From contig NC_092404.1 of assembly GCF_009017415.1 (NCBI RefSeq), positions 2,790,001 through 2,854,000 of the forward strand: a DNA stretch of 64,000 bases, in the 5' to 3' direction. Origin of the DNA: Aspergillus flavus. Lineage: Eukaryota > Ascomycota > Eurotiomycetes > Eurotiales > Aspergillaceae. Under the pieces are notes generated by a model. That model was not told the DNA's origin and made no database searches. It was given only the letters and a program-made list of their open reading frames with translations. This document shows positions 1-11,652 of the stretch, piece by piece. Each line of letters begins with the position of its first letter. The stretch's first letter is position 1. Both the position numbers and the translations under genes were made by a program.

Positions 1-34
1 AGCCGCATACAAATCGGCCTGGTAGTGTAAGCTG

Positions 35-894
35 ATGACGCCTAGGACCTGCGTGAGCTGCCTCGAAAGCATGCCAGCTGATGAGCTGGTGAACTTGCCT
101 TGTCAGCATAAGTATTGCAACACGTGTATCAGGCGAATGGCGGCAACAAGCATGACGGACGAGCAATTATTCCCACCGAGGTGTTGTTCACGGAAGATCC
201 CGTCAGAGACCGTCCTCCCTTTACTGTCACCAAAGGAAAGAGGATCATTTGTCTCTAAAGCAACCGAGTATGCGACGCCGGTTGCAGATCGCTGGTACTG
301 TCCTGCATCAACCTGCGGGAAATGGATACCTCCAACGGCTGTAAATGCTGAGAAAACTCAGACACAAATATGTCCGTATTGTAGCACGAGAATTTGCTCA
401 GGGTGTCGCGGCATTTCCCACAGGTCAAGAGATTGCTCTTCTGATGCAGATCTGTCTGCCGTCCTTGAAGTGGCTCGGCTTCAGCGATGGCAGAGGTGTT
501 TCAATTGTGGTGCGGTGGTGGAACTCATATTCGGCTGTGATCACATTACATGCAGATGCAGCGCACAGTTCTGGTAAGACGAGCCCTGTGTATAAGTTTG
601 ATATGGCCCATGCTAACGATGCTCAGTTATAAATGTGGTAAACCGTGGTCTTCGTGCATTTGTGTCACACCCGCAGAGAGGCCAGTGGATTTTTTCGCAT
701 TTGTGATTGATGGCAATGCGCTAAACCGTGACGAAGAAGCCGGACTTACAGCAGTTCTTGCTTCCATGCTGTGTCATGAAAGAGAATCGGAAGAGTCTCT
801 AACTGACAAGCGGAATAAGGGAAATCAAGGTTGTCGGGCAGAAGGTTGCTTGGTTCGAGATAGGAATATCTCAAAAGTTGACCTAGGAACCTAA
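35..894 (+). CDS. RBR-type E3 ubiquitin ligase, 5' end incomplete
   Basis: Exons 35-573 and 627-894 join across a 53-nt intron with branch site TGCTAAC. The product shows a RING1-like CxxC/CxHxxCxxC block at the start, an in-between-RING cysteine block (WYCPASTCGKW to CRGISHRSRDC), and a RING2 block reading CFNC, then GCDHITC, then the spliced QFCYKCGKPW. The RING2 sequence is completed only by the splice, which supports the intron. In RBR ligases the cysteine after GCxHxT accepts ubiquitin from E2; it is present here. The first RING1 residues sit at the very start of the window. A CCTAG acceptor at 41-45 could mean that position 35 lies inside an intron and that an N-terminal exon lies outside. 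Substrate is unknown. The C-terminal tail is short and has no further domain that I recognise. Confidence 0.8.
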
Positions 895-1062
895 AGGTAC
901 CAAGGAAAGTTTTATCATAATGGCATTATCAAATCCACGTACCACCTTTTACCCCGACAGGTGCAACTGTAAGCCTATAAACTGTTGATATAGTAATCTA
1001 TTTTTATAGCAGTGTAACAGGGATATCAGGACGTAACTAGTGACCAAGGATCAAACCCTCAA

Positions 1063-2177
1063 TCAGTATTCGTAGAAGCCCTTTCCAGTCTTCTTGCCCA
1101 TCCAACCGGCATCAACCATTCTCTTCAAAAGTCCGGATGGCCGGTATTTGCTATCTCCAGTTTCCTGATGCAAAACATTCATGATAGCCAAACAGGTGTC
1201 AAGTCCAATGAAATCGGCCAAAGTCAAAGGTCCCATAGGAACGTTAGTTCCATTCTTCATGATATTGTCAATATCCTCGCGGGCACCAACTCCAGTCTCA
1301 AGACAGATGATTGCCTCGTTGATGTAAGGCATAAGTATACGATTAGCAAGGAAACCGGGCGAGTCAGCGGAGACAGAAGCAATCTTGCCCATACGCTGCA
1401 CAAACGCGATAGCGGTATCGATCGTCTCTTGAGACGTTTGCAAACCAGAGATAATCTCGACGCCCTTCTGTATAGGAACTGGGTTCATGAAATGCGTCGA
1501 GATCACTCGAGAAGGAGCTTGAAGGTCTGTCGGATTCGTTGTCGTCGCCGCAGCAATCTTAGTAATGGAGATTGACGAGGTATTGGTTGCAAGAATGGCA
1601 TGCTTGGGTGCAATTTGAGCAAGTTGTTTGAAAATAGAGCTTTTGAGATCGGGTATTTCTGGAACAGCCTCAATAACAAAGTCCGCGGATGAAAGGTCGT
1701 CCATCTTCAGGCTAGTTGTGATGCGAGAGCGGACGGTATCGGCTACCTCTCGGGTAATACGTTCTTTGGAAACATCCTTATCAAGGAGTTTATCTGGAGA
1801 TAGTAGTTTCGTTAGTCTAGAAAACCATCTAAAGTAACAATTCCAATGACGGAAAGGGGGTATCGGTGGTGAGCGTGGCACCATACATACCGGCGAATTT
1901 GAGGCCCTTATCAAGAGATGCTTGGGAGTTGTCAACTAAGGTAACAGGAACTTGAGCCTTCTGTGCAGCAACAAGAGCGATTCCCAAACCCTATTGTCTA
2001 TCAGATCAGCTCCAAGACGTTGCGATATAAAATTCATGTCCTACGTACCATTTGACCTGCTCCAATTACTCCTAATGATTTAACCTCGGCAGCATAAGCC
2101 GAGGAGGAACTGCTGAATGCGCGGGAGGCAATTGAAGGGCCGTTGCGGCCGAGAGACCGGAGGGACGATGACAGCAT
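1063..2177 (-). CDS. 3-hydroxyacyl-CoA (3-hydroxybutyryl-CoA) dehydrogenase, mitochondrial type
   Basis: Three exons (2177-2049, 1990-1891, 1793-1063) give 319 residues, the normal length for the short monofunctional family. The NAD-binding Rossmann motif GAGQM/GLGIA is assembled exactly across the first splice junction. Downstream lie the family motifs ATNTSS and HFMNPVP, and a C-terminal domain with GFLANRILMPYINEA and PMGPLTLADFIGLD. The enzyme oxidises L-3-hydroxyacyl-CoA to 3-ketoacyl-CoA with NAD+, the third step of beta-oxidation and of butanoate metabolism. Residues 1-30 are rich in Ser, Arg and Ala without acidic residues, which suggests a mitochondrial presequence. The C-terminus FYEY is not a peroxisomal PTS1. 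It is transcribed divergently from tof1. The family call is firm; chain-length preference is not determinable. Confidence 0.92.
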
Positions 2178-2503
2178 GGTTGCAGTGTTGAAAGAACCGA
2201 GTACCTTAACAAGGAATTGTGACGCTAGGAAGAAAGACGAACAAGCCGAGGACAACAACGGCGACGATTGATATACTTCTATTTAAATCGCACCCGACAT
2301 CCTTCCGCGGGACTCATGTGATCCGACGTCATCGGTTATCTTCGGCAGTCAGGAACATCCATTCCTCCGACATCCGAAGACCTGAGACGCGAAAACGCGT
2401 GAACCGGCGCGTTACTATTAGTCCCTGCAGCGCGCCCAAAGCCGTCAACATCGGCGATGGTGATAGAAGGTGAGGTCGACGACCGCAAGCACAACTGGCC
2501 ACC
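2178..2503. promoter_or_regulatory. Divergent promoter between the dehydrogenase gene and tof1, with MluI-box-like pair
   Basis: This 326-bp gap separates two start codons facing outward. At 2387-2392 (ACGCGA) and 2395-2400 (ACGCGT) lie two closely spaced MluI cell-cycle box (MCB)-like words, about 105 bp upstream of the tof1 ATG. MCBs are bound by the MBF factor (Mbp1/Swi6 type) and drive G1/S genes in yeasts. A replication-fork gene is a natural target. The assignment is inference from sequence only; single ACGCGT words occur by chance in a window of this size. Confidence 0.45.
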
Positions 2504-5500
2504 ATGAACGACGAAGCTGTGGCTTTTAGTCAGGCTGTTCAAGTTGTAGACCCTGATGTCCGCGCACACGTTTATAGTCTAGTCACTGCGGTGAGGATAG
2601 CTATTTGATTGAACGCTTTATATTCGAGGAAATCTAATCAATTTACAGTTAGGCGGATTTAACGGCGAAGATGCGGACCGATATGTACTTGGAGACGATG
2701 CACTGGCTTGCTTGCGTGACATTAGACGCTGGCTGAAATTGTACGACGAGAAGTATCACCGCATGGATGTTGCTCGGTGCCTTGGAGAAGCGAATTTGGT
2801 CAACGGAGACTTACTACCGATCTTTTCGCTATGGTGGAGTACTGGTCAAAAGAGTAAATATATGTCTAGGATCGCATTAGCGTGCTGTAAGTATAGGGCC
2901 TTACTTTGAGCTTAGACTATTGTATTAATGACATGAAGTGGAATTGCTAGTTCCGTTGACCTGGCCATTGGAAGTCCACGGCGAGATGACTGTCAACCAT
3001 CACCGACACTTTCCATACTTGCAGCACGCTCAAGTCTCTTATAAGCGAGGTCTTCTGAGCCGTGGCGATCTCAACTTCCTTCGAACTATTATCCGAATTG
3101 GCCTTCCTAGCATGGCCGTTCCACGGTCTGAACGAACAACACGGGACGACGGTATACTCAAACTTATGCTCTATTTGTTACGAAATATCGTAGTGATCGC
3201 CCCAAATGCTCGTCTTGCGGCGGATGGTGATGAGGAGGAGACGTCTAGATCTGCGACTATCAATGCCTTTCAGGCTCAAGACGTATTTGCCCTTCTTCTT
3301 ACTATGTGTTCCAACGTTGGCGATGACTTCAATATGCAAGATGTGATTCTTCTCGAGATACTCTTCCACCTGGTGAAGGGTGTCAATGTCCAAAAACTAT
3401 TCATGGATGATGCCCAGCGAAGCGCAAAACACACAGATGAGCTAGATACCCTACTAAAGCAAGAGTCATCTCTGCGGCGGGAGTACGCCAAAAATGCACC
3501 CACTCGACACGGACGGTTCGGAACTATGATTTGGGTCAAACGTGATGATGCTAAGGTTTCTACTGTATCAGGGCAAGACGTTCTCAAAGATAGCCAGGCA
3601 ACGCTCCAGAAAATGGATGAAAGCAAGAAGTGGAACAGGCCCCAGCCACGCAAAACACATGAAGACTCAGTTCTCAACAATGACTTTAGTACGCCAGCCC
3701 ATCTTAATTCCACCGCATCAAGAAACCTGCGGATGTTTGTTGAAGAATTCCTCGACTCTGGATTCAATCCTTTATTCACCCATGTTCGGAAAGCCTTGGA
3801 ACGAGAAGCCGACCGTGTCGTACCTATCAATTCTCGTCAATTCTTCTACACCGTCGCCTGGTTTCTGGATGCCGAACGCGCACGCCGTGCGCGCCAGCAG
3901 GAGATGCATTTACAGAATGGAAAACCCATGAAAGAATTGGAACGGGATGGGTTTGGCCTTGTGGCTAGTGTACTTGACCAAGAAACTCTCGTATTTCTGA
4001 ACCGATCTATGCAAATTAGTTTCGACCAAAAAGACTGGGAAGATCTAAATGCGGAAATGCGCTGCTTCACTCAAATCTTGCTAACTGTGCAAGAGATGAC
4101 ACAGTCTCTGCTTGAGGAGGACCAGGAAATTGCCGAGAACATTCAGAACCGTATATTCTACGAAGAAACAACTCATGACCGCGTGCTTGCTATCATGCGT
4201 GAGTACAAAGGTCAAGGATTCGGTTACCTGGATGCATGCACAGAGCTTTCGCATGTTTTCCTACGTATGCTGGAGCGATACTCTAAAGAGAATGTCGACA
4301 TGCAAGTGCGATCTCGACGGCGATCTCGGCGCAAAAACATGGAAACTCAAGTAGCTGCACCCGAAGATAACAACGAAGAGCATGCATCCGATGATGAGGA
4401 CATCATGGAGGCCGAACGAATTTGTAGGGAGCGTAAGTTCGACTTCAAGCGCTTTGCTGCCAAGTTTTGCAACCAAAAGTGTGTTGACACTTTCGTTGCT
4501 TTCACGAAGTTCTTTAGGGAACTTAACTCGGACCAATTAAAACGTGCCCATCGCTATTTTTACAGGATCGCCTTCAAACAAGAAATGAGCGTCCTGTTGT
4601 TCCGCGTTGATATACTTAACCTTTTTTACACGATGATTAAAGGACCTGGCGCCATGGACTCAAGCAAACCAATCTTCAAGGAGTGGGAAGAGCTGGTCCG
4701 ACAGGTCATCAGACGAATGATAAAGAAGATCGACCAGCGTCCTGCCCTTATTACTGAGTTACTCTTCAGCAAAATGAACTCGACATTATTCTACCTGGAA
4801 TATGGCCATGAGAGACAAACCCTACCCTCGGTGAGAAGGGCGCCAGCTGAGCTTGAAGTCAATCCCAGTGAAGCAACAACGCAAGAGGACAAGATAAAAA
4901 TTGTTATTGGTGCCCTGGTCATGGATGGGCAGGCCGATTTGGTTGCATGGGTTAGCAATGTTTTAGGCACTGCAGCGGAAGAAAGAGAGTCATGGGAGGC
5001 CTATGAGGATGCTCAGAGAGACGAGGCTCAGGGAGCACCCAGAGCCCCTAATCCGATGATTGGTATGTGAACAAGACCTGTTATTGATGCTCGATGTCCT
5101 AACTTTGACAAGCCGTCCTACCTCACGACGATGCATGTAAACAGGCGATGTACTTCAACGCTAAGCTGCGTCTTCTTATGACTTTAGTAGGGTTTGAGCG
5201 ACTGGGAATGGAAGATGTTGTCGGAGCTTCCTGGGTTGTGCCGTCCTCGCAGGGGTCAAAAGATCTAAAAGGCATTAAATTGACGATCGATAAATGTCTT
5301 GAAGATCCATACACGGGAGACATTGAGCATGATCCTCGTCAGATGCTTCGGCGCAAATACAAACCCGATGATAAGGAGCACAATCGCCAAACTACACTTG
5401 ATGTTGACTTTGGATCTGAGTCAGAGGGTGAAGATGTCCCGGATGGGCCACTTTTCCCGCCAAACCCCCGGTCGAAAGCGAACGCGCCCAATGATTCGAA

Positions 5501-6164
5501 AACGCGGCGCAAGAATCGCGAAGCAGTTGGCGAGCGCGAGCCGATAGACGAAGATACTCTGGAAGCGCGTCGTAAGGCGCGCCAGGAGAACACAAGAGCC
5601 CGTCTAGCCAAGATAAAGAGTGAATTGTTCGTCCATGCCAGTGATGACGAATCCGACGAGGAGGCCGACAAGGAATTCTTTGATCTCGAGGAGAAACGGC
5701 GAAAAGAACAAGCTGCGCGAGTCAGAAAGGCATTGCTTACTGGCGTTGTAGACGAGATTGGCCGTAAAGCGAACAAAAAGAGCGAACGCAAGCGACTAAG
5801 CAACTCTGGGAAGTCTGACACGCAAAGTAAACGGCAACGGCGCGGCCGAACAACAGAAGCACTCGACGAAGATGATGACATTATCATGGATGGTGCTGTT
5901 GCTCGCTCGTCTGACCATGCAACTGAAGACGACGAAAATACTTCTGCCACGTCAGATGAAGACGATGAGTTTGATTTCGACGACAATTTAGCCTTCCGTC
6001 GAGACCGGGATCTAGACAGGGACCCGGTACTGCCTAGCCACGCGGAAGACATGCAACCAACCGATACGCGTGAGCTAAGAGACAATGACGAAAACGCCCC
6101 GGTGGCTACATTGGCTCGAAGGCGATTGCGTGCCGGGTTTGTGATTGACAGCGACTCTGAATAG
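2504..6164 (+). CDS. tof1: Tof1/Timeless replication fork protection protein
   Basis: Exons 2504-2590, 2649-2886, 2939-5062 and 5113-6164 encode 1166 residues, the usual size for fungal Tof1. The TIMELESS N-terminal domain covers roughly residues 30-310 (LGGFNGEDADRYVLGDDAL, then SRGDLNFLRTIIRIGLP). A conserved C-terminal block (LRLLMTLVGFERLG) begins after the last intron near residue 835. The tail of about 290 residues is disordered, with acidic clusters (DDESDEEAD) and a basic nuclear-localisation-like stretch (KSERKR, KRQRRGR). With Csm3/Tipin it forms the complex that pauses and stabilises replication forks and signals S-phase checkpoint stress. The last intron (50 nt, branch TCCTAAC) was chosen because it restores the conserved block in frame. 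The start at 2504 gives a well-conserved N-terminus. Confidence 0.94.
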
Positions 6165-7608
6165 GCTCTAGTCCTTTGAGATACTACTGCCCTGTAATGA
6201 CCTAATGATGCCTGGCGTTTAGGAGATGGATCTGGGATAAAGTGGAGATTGTATATGGCATGCAAAACTTGTGATAATACACTACTACCGCGCAAACAGA
6301 GCAGCCCTTTGGATGGGTTCTGGAAAAGTGCATAAATCGATGTTAATGACTATAGAATCCTACTTACTTGTGCCACGGCTTTCAGAGAATAGTTATACTC
6401 AAATCTCTCTCTCTCTCTCTACCTTTCACGCCGAAGAAGCAAAAAAGAACAGAAAAGAACAATGACCAACCACTCCTCTTCATCACCCTCGATGATTTGT
6501 CGGAAACTATCTCGATGCACACCGGGAAGCTTGACAAACTCAGGATTGACATACTCACCACCGATATAGACATTTTCTTCGCAACGGAGCAGCCTCGTGG
6601 CTTCTGCATTACTCTCCGAACGAAGATGATAAGAGCGTTCGTCGGCCCATCACCAGATCTAAGCGAAATACCCATTTTGCGGCAGCCCGGAACAAATGAT
6701 GATGCCATGGTAGCCGTCTGTAGGACGGACTTTCAGCGGGTATCCTTCCCGGCATCCTCTATTGACAATGAGATAAGTCAGGCCCCATGCTGAACTACCT
6801 TCTTTCAGAGCCTTAGCTGTTGTAAAACCCTCCACTGGTGGTGATCCATACCTATTGACGGCACCTATCTTGATAGAAGGGTAGTAAATTGGTCACCTTG
6901 TGGCGTACTTCTATGTACAGGATGTCAAGAACCCTCGCTACCATTGTCACCCGCACAATGGCAGTTCTAGGAATCACCGGAAATGCACATACAGAGAGCG
7001 CGGCCAGTAGATTGGCGGTATATCTGTCGCTGACGCAGGGAAAACCTGCGAAGTACATGTGTTTATAACATTGTACAGGGAGTGGAGATGAGACGGCGCA
7101 CTCAAATTGGAGTTATGATTGAAGTTAATGAGAGAAACCAGAACGAGACACTTGGTCTGGAAGAGGAGGCCGTGAAGATTGTCTGAAGGGGACATAACGA
7201 TGCCGTAGGAGGAAGTGTATGAAGGGAAGGCAGTTAACTAAGACATACAATGTCCCAGCTAATAAGAGTTAATAAAACGACAGGACCTTATAAGTACAGC
7301 TATATAAGTACTACCGGATGAGCAATAGACAATGGATTCCATTCACTCTAGTTTATTGCTTTTTCCCGGTGTCCTCTAGCCCATGCCCTAGCAACCGCTT
7401 ACACACAGAGTCATGTTGCTTCTTTCTCCCTTTCCACTCAATATACGTTGGGTTCCCCTGCATCAAAACAACGACTTTTACCCATAACATAAAGAAGGGT
7501 TTATTTCCCTCTAACTCACAGCAGTCCTTGTTCCACATCTGATCTGTCACTTACTCACACCCCCCATTTCATCATCTCGGCCCCCCTCAGAAGCATACTG
7601 AAATAACT
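6165..7608. other. Intergenic 1.4 kb between tof1 and the 590-residue unknown
   Basis: The stretch holds a CT microsatellite at about 6402-6420, a minus-strand coding-like segment listed separately, and a pyrimidine-rich leader (about 7330-7600) before the next plus-strand gene. I see no RNA gene or mobile element. Confidence 0.5.
6469..6874 (-). pseudogene. Possible degenerate or unsolved minus-strand gene, unknown family
   Basis: Reading the minus strand from 6874, an open frame with ordinary coding composition (KIGAVNRYGSPPVEGFTTAK) runs to stops at 6659-6661 and 6650-6652. It continues in the same frame with protein-like sequence (NVYIGGEYVNPEFVKLPGVH) to about 6469. A 60-nt GT-AG intron could skip both stops and keep the frame, so the gene may be intact but spliced, or may be a decayed copy. 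I found no convincing 5' exon: a candidate ATG at about 7195 opens a 73-codon frame that does not join cleanly. I do not recognise the family. It might also be chance, but the frame persistence on both sides of the stops argues against that. Confidence 0.3.
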
Positions 7609-9427
7609 ATGACGGAAAAGCGAAACCGCAGATCGTCCCTGATGGGCTCTCTACAGATTCTCAAGAGCACATTCGGTGTGCGACACGATCAATGGGGACT
7701 CGAGGACAACAAAGACATAACTACCGGGAGCAACACCAACAGAGAAGCACGTAGGAGCAGTCCGCTTCCACCCACCACTACCGGCGTCTGCCATTCGTCT
7801 CAATGGCAACCAATCGTCCATGCCTGCCGCCAAAGTTTCATGCCACTATCTGAGAAAAATTCATCGAGATACAACACCGTCAACAACGACCCAAGAGGCC
7901 TTAACATCAGTAGTAGGTTACAGGAACAGGAGCCCAACTTAAGGGCCCAGCATAGAGCCTCGACCTCCCGCTGTCAGACAAGCTTACGTTACTCTTCGAC
8001 ACAAATATTCTCAAGGATTCCTACACCTGCAAAGTCCCCGGCAGGAGATCTGTACTCCCATGAAGTGTATCGAAAAGAAAGCAGAAGAAGTGTGCTATCT
8101 TCCTTAGGGAGACAATGTGTGGACATAGACAAAGATGCAGGCAGGGTTTACAAAGCGAATTTGGATAAGGAAGAAGAAAGAAAAGATTTTATCCGCCGTA
8201 CGGATCTACAGAGACTCGGTTCTGAAAGACAAATGTTCGACACCGACGCGACTTCAAACCCTGGGTTTCAGATCCAGACTCATTGCCAGAGAACCAGCGA
8301 TGGTCACCACATCCGGAGAGCTACAACAGAGTTATCCTCAAAAATATTCTCTAACAGCATACATCCGGCTAATGATACTCCTGTCTCCTGTGTCACTGTA
8401 CTAAGGACCGTCCGTCCAAGCAGCCTGCTAGCATCTCCTGATGCCAGAAGTCGACCGGCCACTCGACTGTTTGATCCTATATCAGCATTTATCTCACGGC
8501 GTGAAACAGGAGCACAGGGGAATGACTGCGTCAAGAATGGCCACCTCAATGTTAGTGGCCCGATTTCCGGGTCTGTCAAGGTGCTACCTTTGAGGAAAGA
8601 GCGAGTTGAATACCACACCGTTCCCAAAGGAAAGTTGCCAACACACCATCGATTGCTGGAGGATTTCCAACTTGCGAACCAAAAAGCGATAGGAAACACA
8701 CTCCAAAAACGTGACAGAATGGAATACGTAAAGAAGAGTCTCCGATGGACCAGCGGCTTCGAGAACCTAAAGCTTGAGACCAGAGCAAAAGCCGATGCAT
8801 TTTCACCCGCTAAGCGTCCTAAGGCCCCGAGCCGATGTGCGACAAGGCTAAGCCCCCTACCAGATACAGGGAATCAACGGCATAGGGATCAAATTGGGAG
8901 AATGGTATTGTCGAGGAACCACCCCATTGGGTTCCGTTCGAAGTTGAAGAAGCCAGGGCTAACAATCCATGCCGACTGGGTTTCACAGGTCAGTGAATCT
9001 CAGCCTCAACAGTACTGGCTCGGTAGATTCGTCACCCTCGTCAATGCTTTCCACTATGAGGACTCCTTCCATGAGCCGGACATCGCAACGGGATTCGGTA
9101 TGTTGTCAAGTTATTCTCGCCCGTTAGGGCATCCGGATTCAAACGAGGCGGGTTACCGGATCAAACGGGCCTTCATGGTCCTCGAAAATGTTTGCATGAA
9201 CGATGAAGCGAGCGGGAGTCTACGAAAGTTCCGATGCGAATACATTAACAAATTTGGAGATGGGTGGATGGTATGATGCCTTGTCGTCGGCGTATCGAAA
9301 AGACGGATGATCGCAGGCATTGACTTGGATCGCCACCGCCTATGGTCCAGAATGTCGATCTACGATCCCTGGTGAAGCCTTGTCGCTTGCTCGCCAGTAT
9401 GATGAAACCTGTCCTGCTGGCATATAA
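7609..9427 (+). CDS. Conserved-looking fungal protein of unknown function (590 aa)
   Basis: Exons 7609-9270 and 9317-9427 join over a 46-nt intron in phase 0, replacing an immediate stop and adding 36 residues. I do not recognise a catalytic domain. Residues 1 to about 430 are polar and probably disordered (rich in Arg, Ser, Thr, Pro). The last 150 residues form a compact-looking module with YWLGRFVTLVNAF and YRIKRAFMVLENVC. This resembles a C-terminal module I recall in uncharacterised Aspergillus proteins that carry a W/Y-x-GRF signature followed by a helical RA-LxxLC repeat. There is no signal peptide or membrane segment. The start is the first ATG after a long pyrimidine-rich leader. No function is proposed. 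Confidence 0.7.
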
Positions 9428-9822
9428 TGAGGATAGCCTGACTAGAGATATTCTGGCTGTAGCACTATGGACGGCCCCGGAATTACTAGGACGCTGATGA
9501 GACGCACTTGTTCATCTAGGAGCTGGAGGTCTTGTTTATGGTATACGGGAAAAGGCTTCGAATTGTTTACGAAACGAGAGTTACAAATTGCTGAAAGTAT
9601 GTTTGTAATGCTCCTGGAAGCTCGACAGGGTTTGTATTTAAATGAACCACTAACTAGACTACATATGTGATGAGAACCCCAGTATAACATGCTAAATTCA
9701 ATCGTTTTCGCAGAGTTCCCATTAACGCCAGACTTACACCCAACCTCTTTGCGCCTTTTTTAGAACACCATCTGTTCAGAATGCTAATGCCAATCATGTC
9801 CCAGTCCGTGTTTTGCACTAAT
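9428..9822. other. Convergent 3' intergenic region
   Basis: This 395-bp gap lies between the tails of two converging genes (590-residue unknown and tfb2). It probably holds their 3' untranslated regions. I see no supported gene in it. Confidence 0.5.
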
Positions 9823-11392
9823 CTATTTCCTACTCCTCAAGAAAGCTGCAACTTGCTCATGCCTCGTTACAAAGAACATCCGCTTTCGATCTGATTTCCA
9901 GACGAGAACCCCGATCTCTTCAGCGTACCGACATGGAGCCTCATATTCTGCCAAGCTAACGAAGTCCTTGAACAAAAAGCCAGGGGTTGCTTTGACGCGA
10001 TCTCGTTCCAGTTGCCAAAGCCGAATCTGATCAGTGACAGTCGGGGGCAGAACGGATGGCGGTATTCCGGCCTGATTAGACGTAGATCGGGAGACATTAT
10101 GTTTGCGCATCTGAGGGTGAGCGTGGGTAGCCAGATACGAGATAATTTGGTCGGCAGTGATACCCATCTCTATGGCGCGGCGCACCGACTGGCGGGTAAT
10201 TTTGCCGGTGATCAGGTTGGGAAAGCGGTATTTAAGTGTAGTGAAAAGTGCAATAAGAGAGATCTGCAACGGCGAAGAGGTATATGCATACAGTCGGTAG
10301 TTTGTTTCGACGATGATGAATCCAGATCCCGCCTTGTTTGAGCCTGTGCCAGAGGGACCGGAGAGGGAACCTGAAATGGGGTTGCTCAAAGCGCTGGAGT
10401 CGGAGGTAAGAGTAGTGGCGAGGCGAGTGGGGTAGAAATGACTGGCATCCGGGGAATCTTGGTAGACAATGCCAAAATCCGCCAGGTCCGTCAGAGTACG
10501 GAGTTGGTTTGATGTCAGGTGCTTCTTATCGTATGCTTTTCCAAGCTCCAAGCTGCTCAGCAAGAAAACGAACGAGAGGACCTCCACACTGCTCATTCCG
10601 ATTGCGTCCGCGCTTTCAACATAGAGCATAAGGATGTGCCAAACTTGGGTGCTGACATCCTGTAGAACAAAAGCGAATCCATCTTGTGTGATCTCCACGC
10701 GACGATCCCGGATTTCGACAAGATGCCCAGCCTGCAAAAGTTGCTTCACGCCTTTGCTCAGGTTTGCATCGCGCTGAATACCAAGTCCGCTGGTTCCGAC
10801 CATGTATCCCAATACCCCCTCCCACTGACGCCGGGCGTACTCGTCCAGTTCAGCTATGGAAACGGCTGCTCCATCTGATATATGCCAGAGTACACCAAAG
10901 GACTGCGTCTTTTCAGCGCCCGTCAGAGCCTGACGGAGCGATGAGGCAAACGGATCGGTGACTTTGTACGCACGAACGTTATCTGTGATCACGGTGTTGG
11001 ATAGAATATGGAGTCGACCCAGTATTGACAATGCATTATCTCGCTCCCTTCGCGATAGGGCCCGTCAGCCATTCAATCCGTAAATCACGAGGGTTTTCAA
11101 AGTCACCACTCACTTCAAGCTTTCTGCCTTGACCCAGGCCTCCAGATCTGTTGCTGGGAGAGGGTCTTTAAGATATAGAAGCGCCATGACGAAACATTTT
11201 GCTAGATTATCCGTTATTTCCCATTACCACAAGGTGTGTCAAGAGTAGAAGCAAGTGCGCACCTAGGTCAGGTAACATGCGCCTGAAGATGGCGAGGGCG
11301 GTAGATGGCTGCTGGTAGAGCTTGTAGAAAGTCGTTCCAGGCAGGCTTTCCAGATAATCAAATGGACGGGAGGGAGCGACAGCCATGGCCAT
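9823..11392 (-). CDS. tfb2: TFIIH subunit Tfb2 (p52)
   Basis: Exons 11392-11263, 11201-11114 and 11047-9823 give 480 residues, as expected for Tfb2/p52. The N-terminus has the family signature FDYLESLPGTTFYKLYQQPS. The middle winged-helix region reads VEVLSFVFLLSSLELGKAYD. The C-terminal part (ADQIISYLATHAHPQM, then PPTVTDQIRLWQLERDRV) matches the p52 C-terminal domain that pairs with Tfb5/p8. Tfb2 anchors and stimulates the XPB/Ssl2 translocase in TFIIH, which acts in RNA polymerase II initiation and nucleotide excision repair. A second in-frame ATG at 11386 is an equally possible start. The gene is head to head with the thioesterase gene, 260 bp apart. Confidence 0.95.
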
Positions 11393-11652
11393 ATTGCCTG
11401 CGGGTAAAATAGAAGCTGTCACCTCAGCAACATGATGTGAGCCACAAAGGTTGGCTGAGGCGCGATACTCCGTATACGAGAGATCAATCTTGATGGGAAT
11501 GGATAAGATTTGCTCCGGTGACCAAAGCGGCTTCGGAGCGCAGTCCGAGGTGATCATCACACGGGACTTGTTCTGTATAATTTAACTACTATATTCTTGT
11601 CTCCGCAACCTTCTACGTACAAATCTTTTTCACCTATAGCTTCCTTGGTAAA
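11393..11652. promoter_or_regulatory. Divergent promoter, tfb2 and thioesterase genes
   Basis: This 260-bp region must carry control elements for both flanking genes. It contains the exact word TACTCCGTA (11466-11474), which recurs elsewhere in intergenic DNA of this window. No TATA or CCAAT box stands out. Confidence 0.4.

Noticed and set aside
5339..6295. 318-codon minus-strand frame inside the tof1 3' part
   Set aside because: It is Ser/Arg-rich antisense of the acidic tof1 tail; the plus frame is clearly the coding one.
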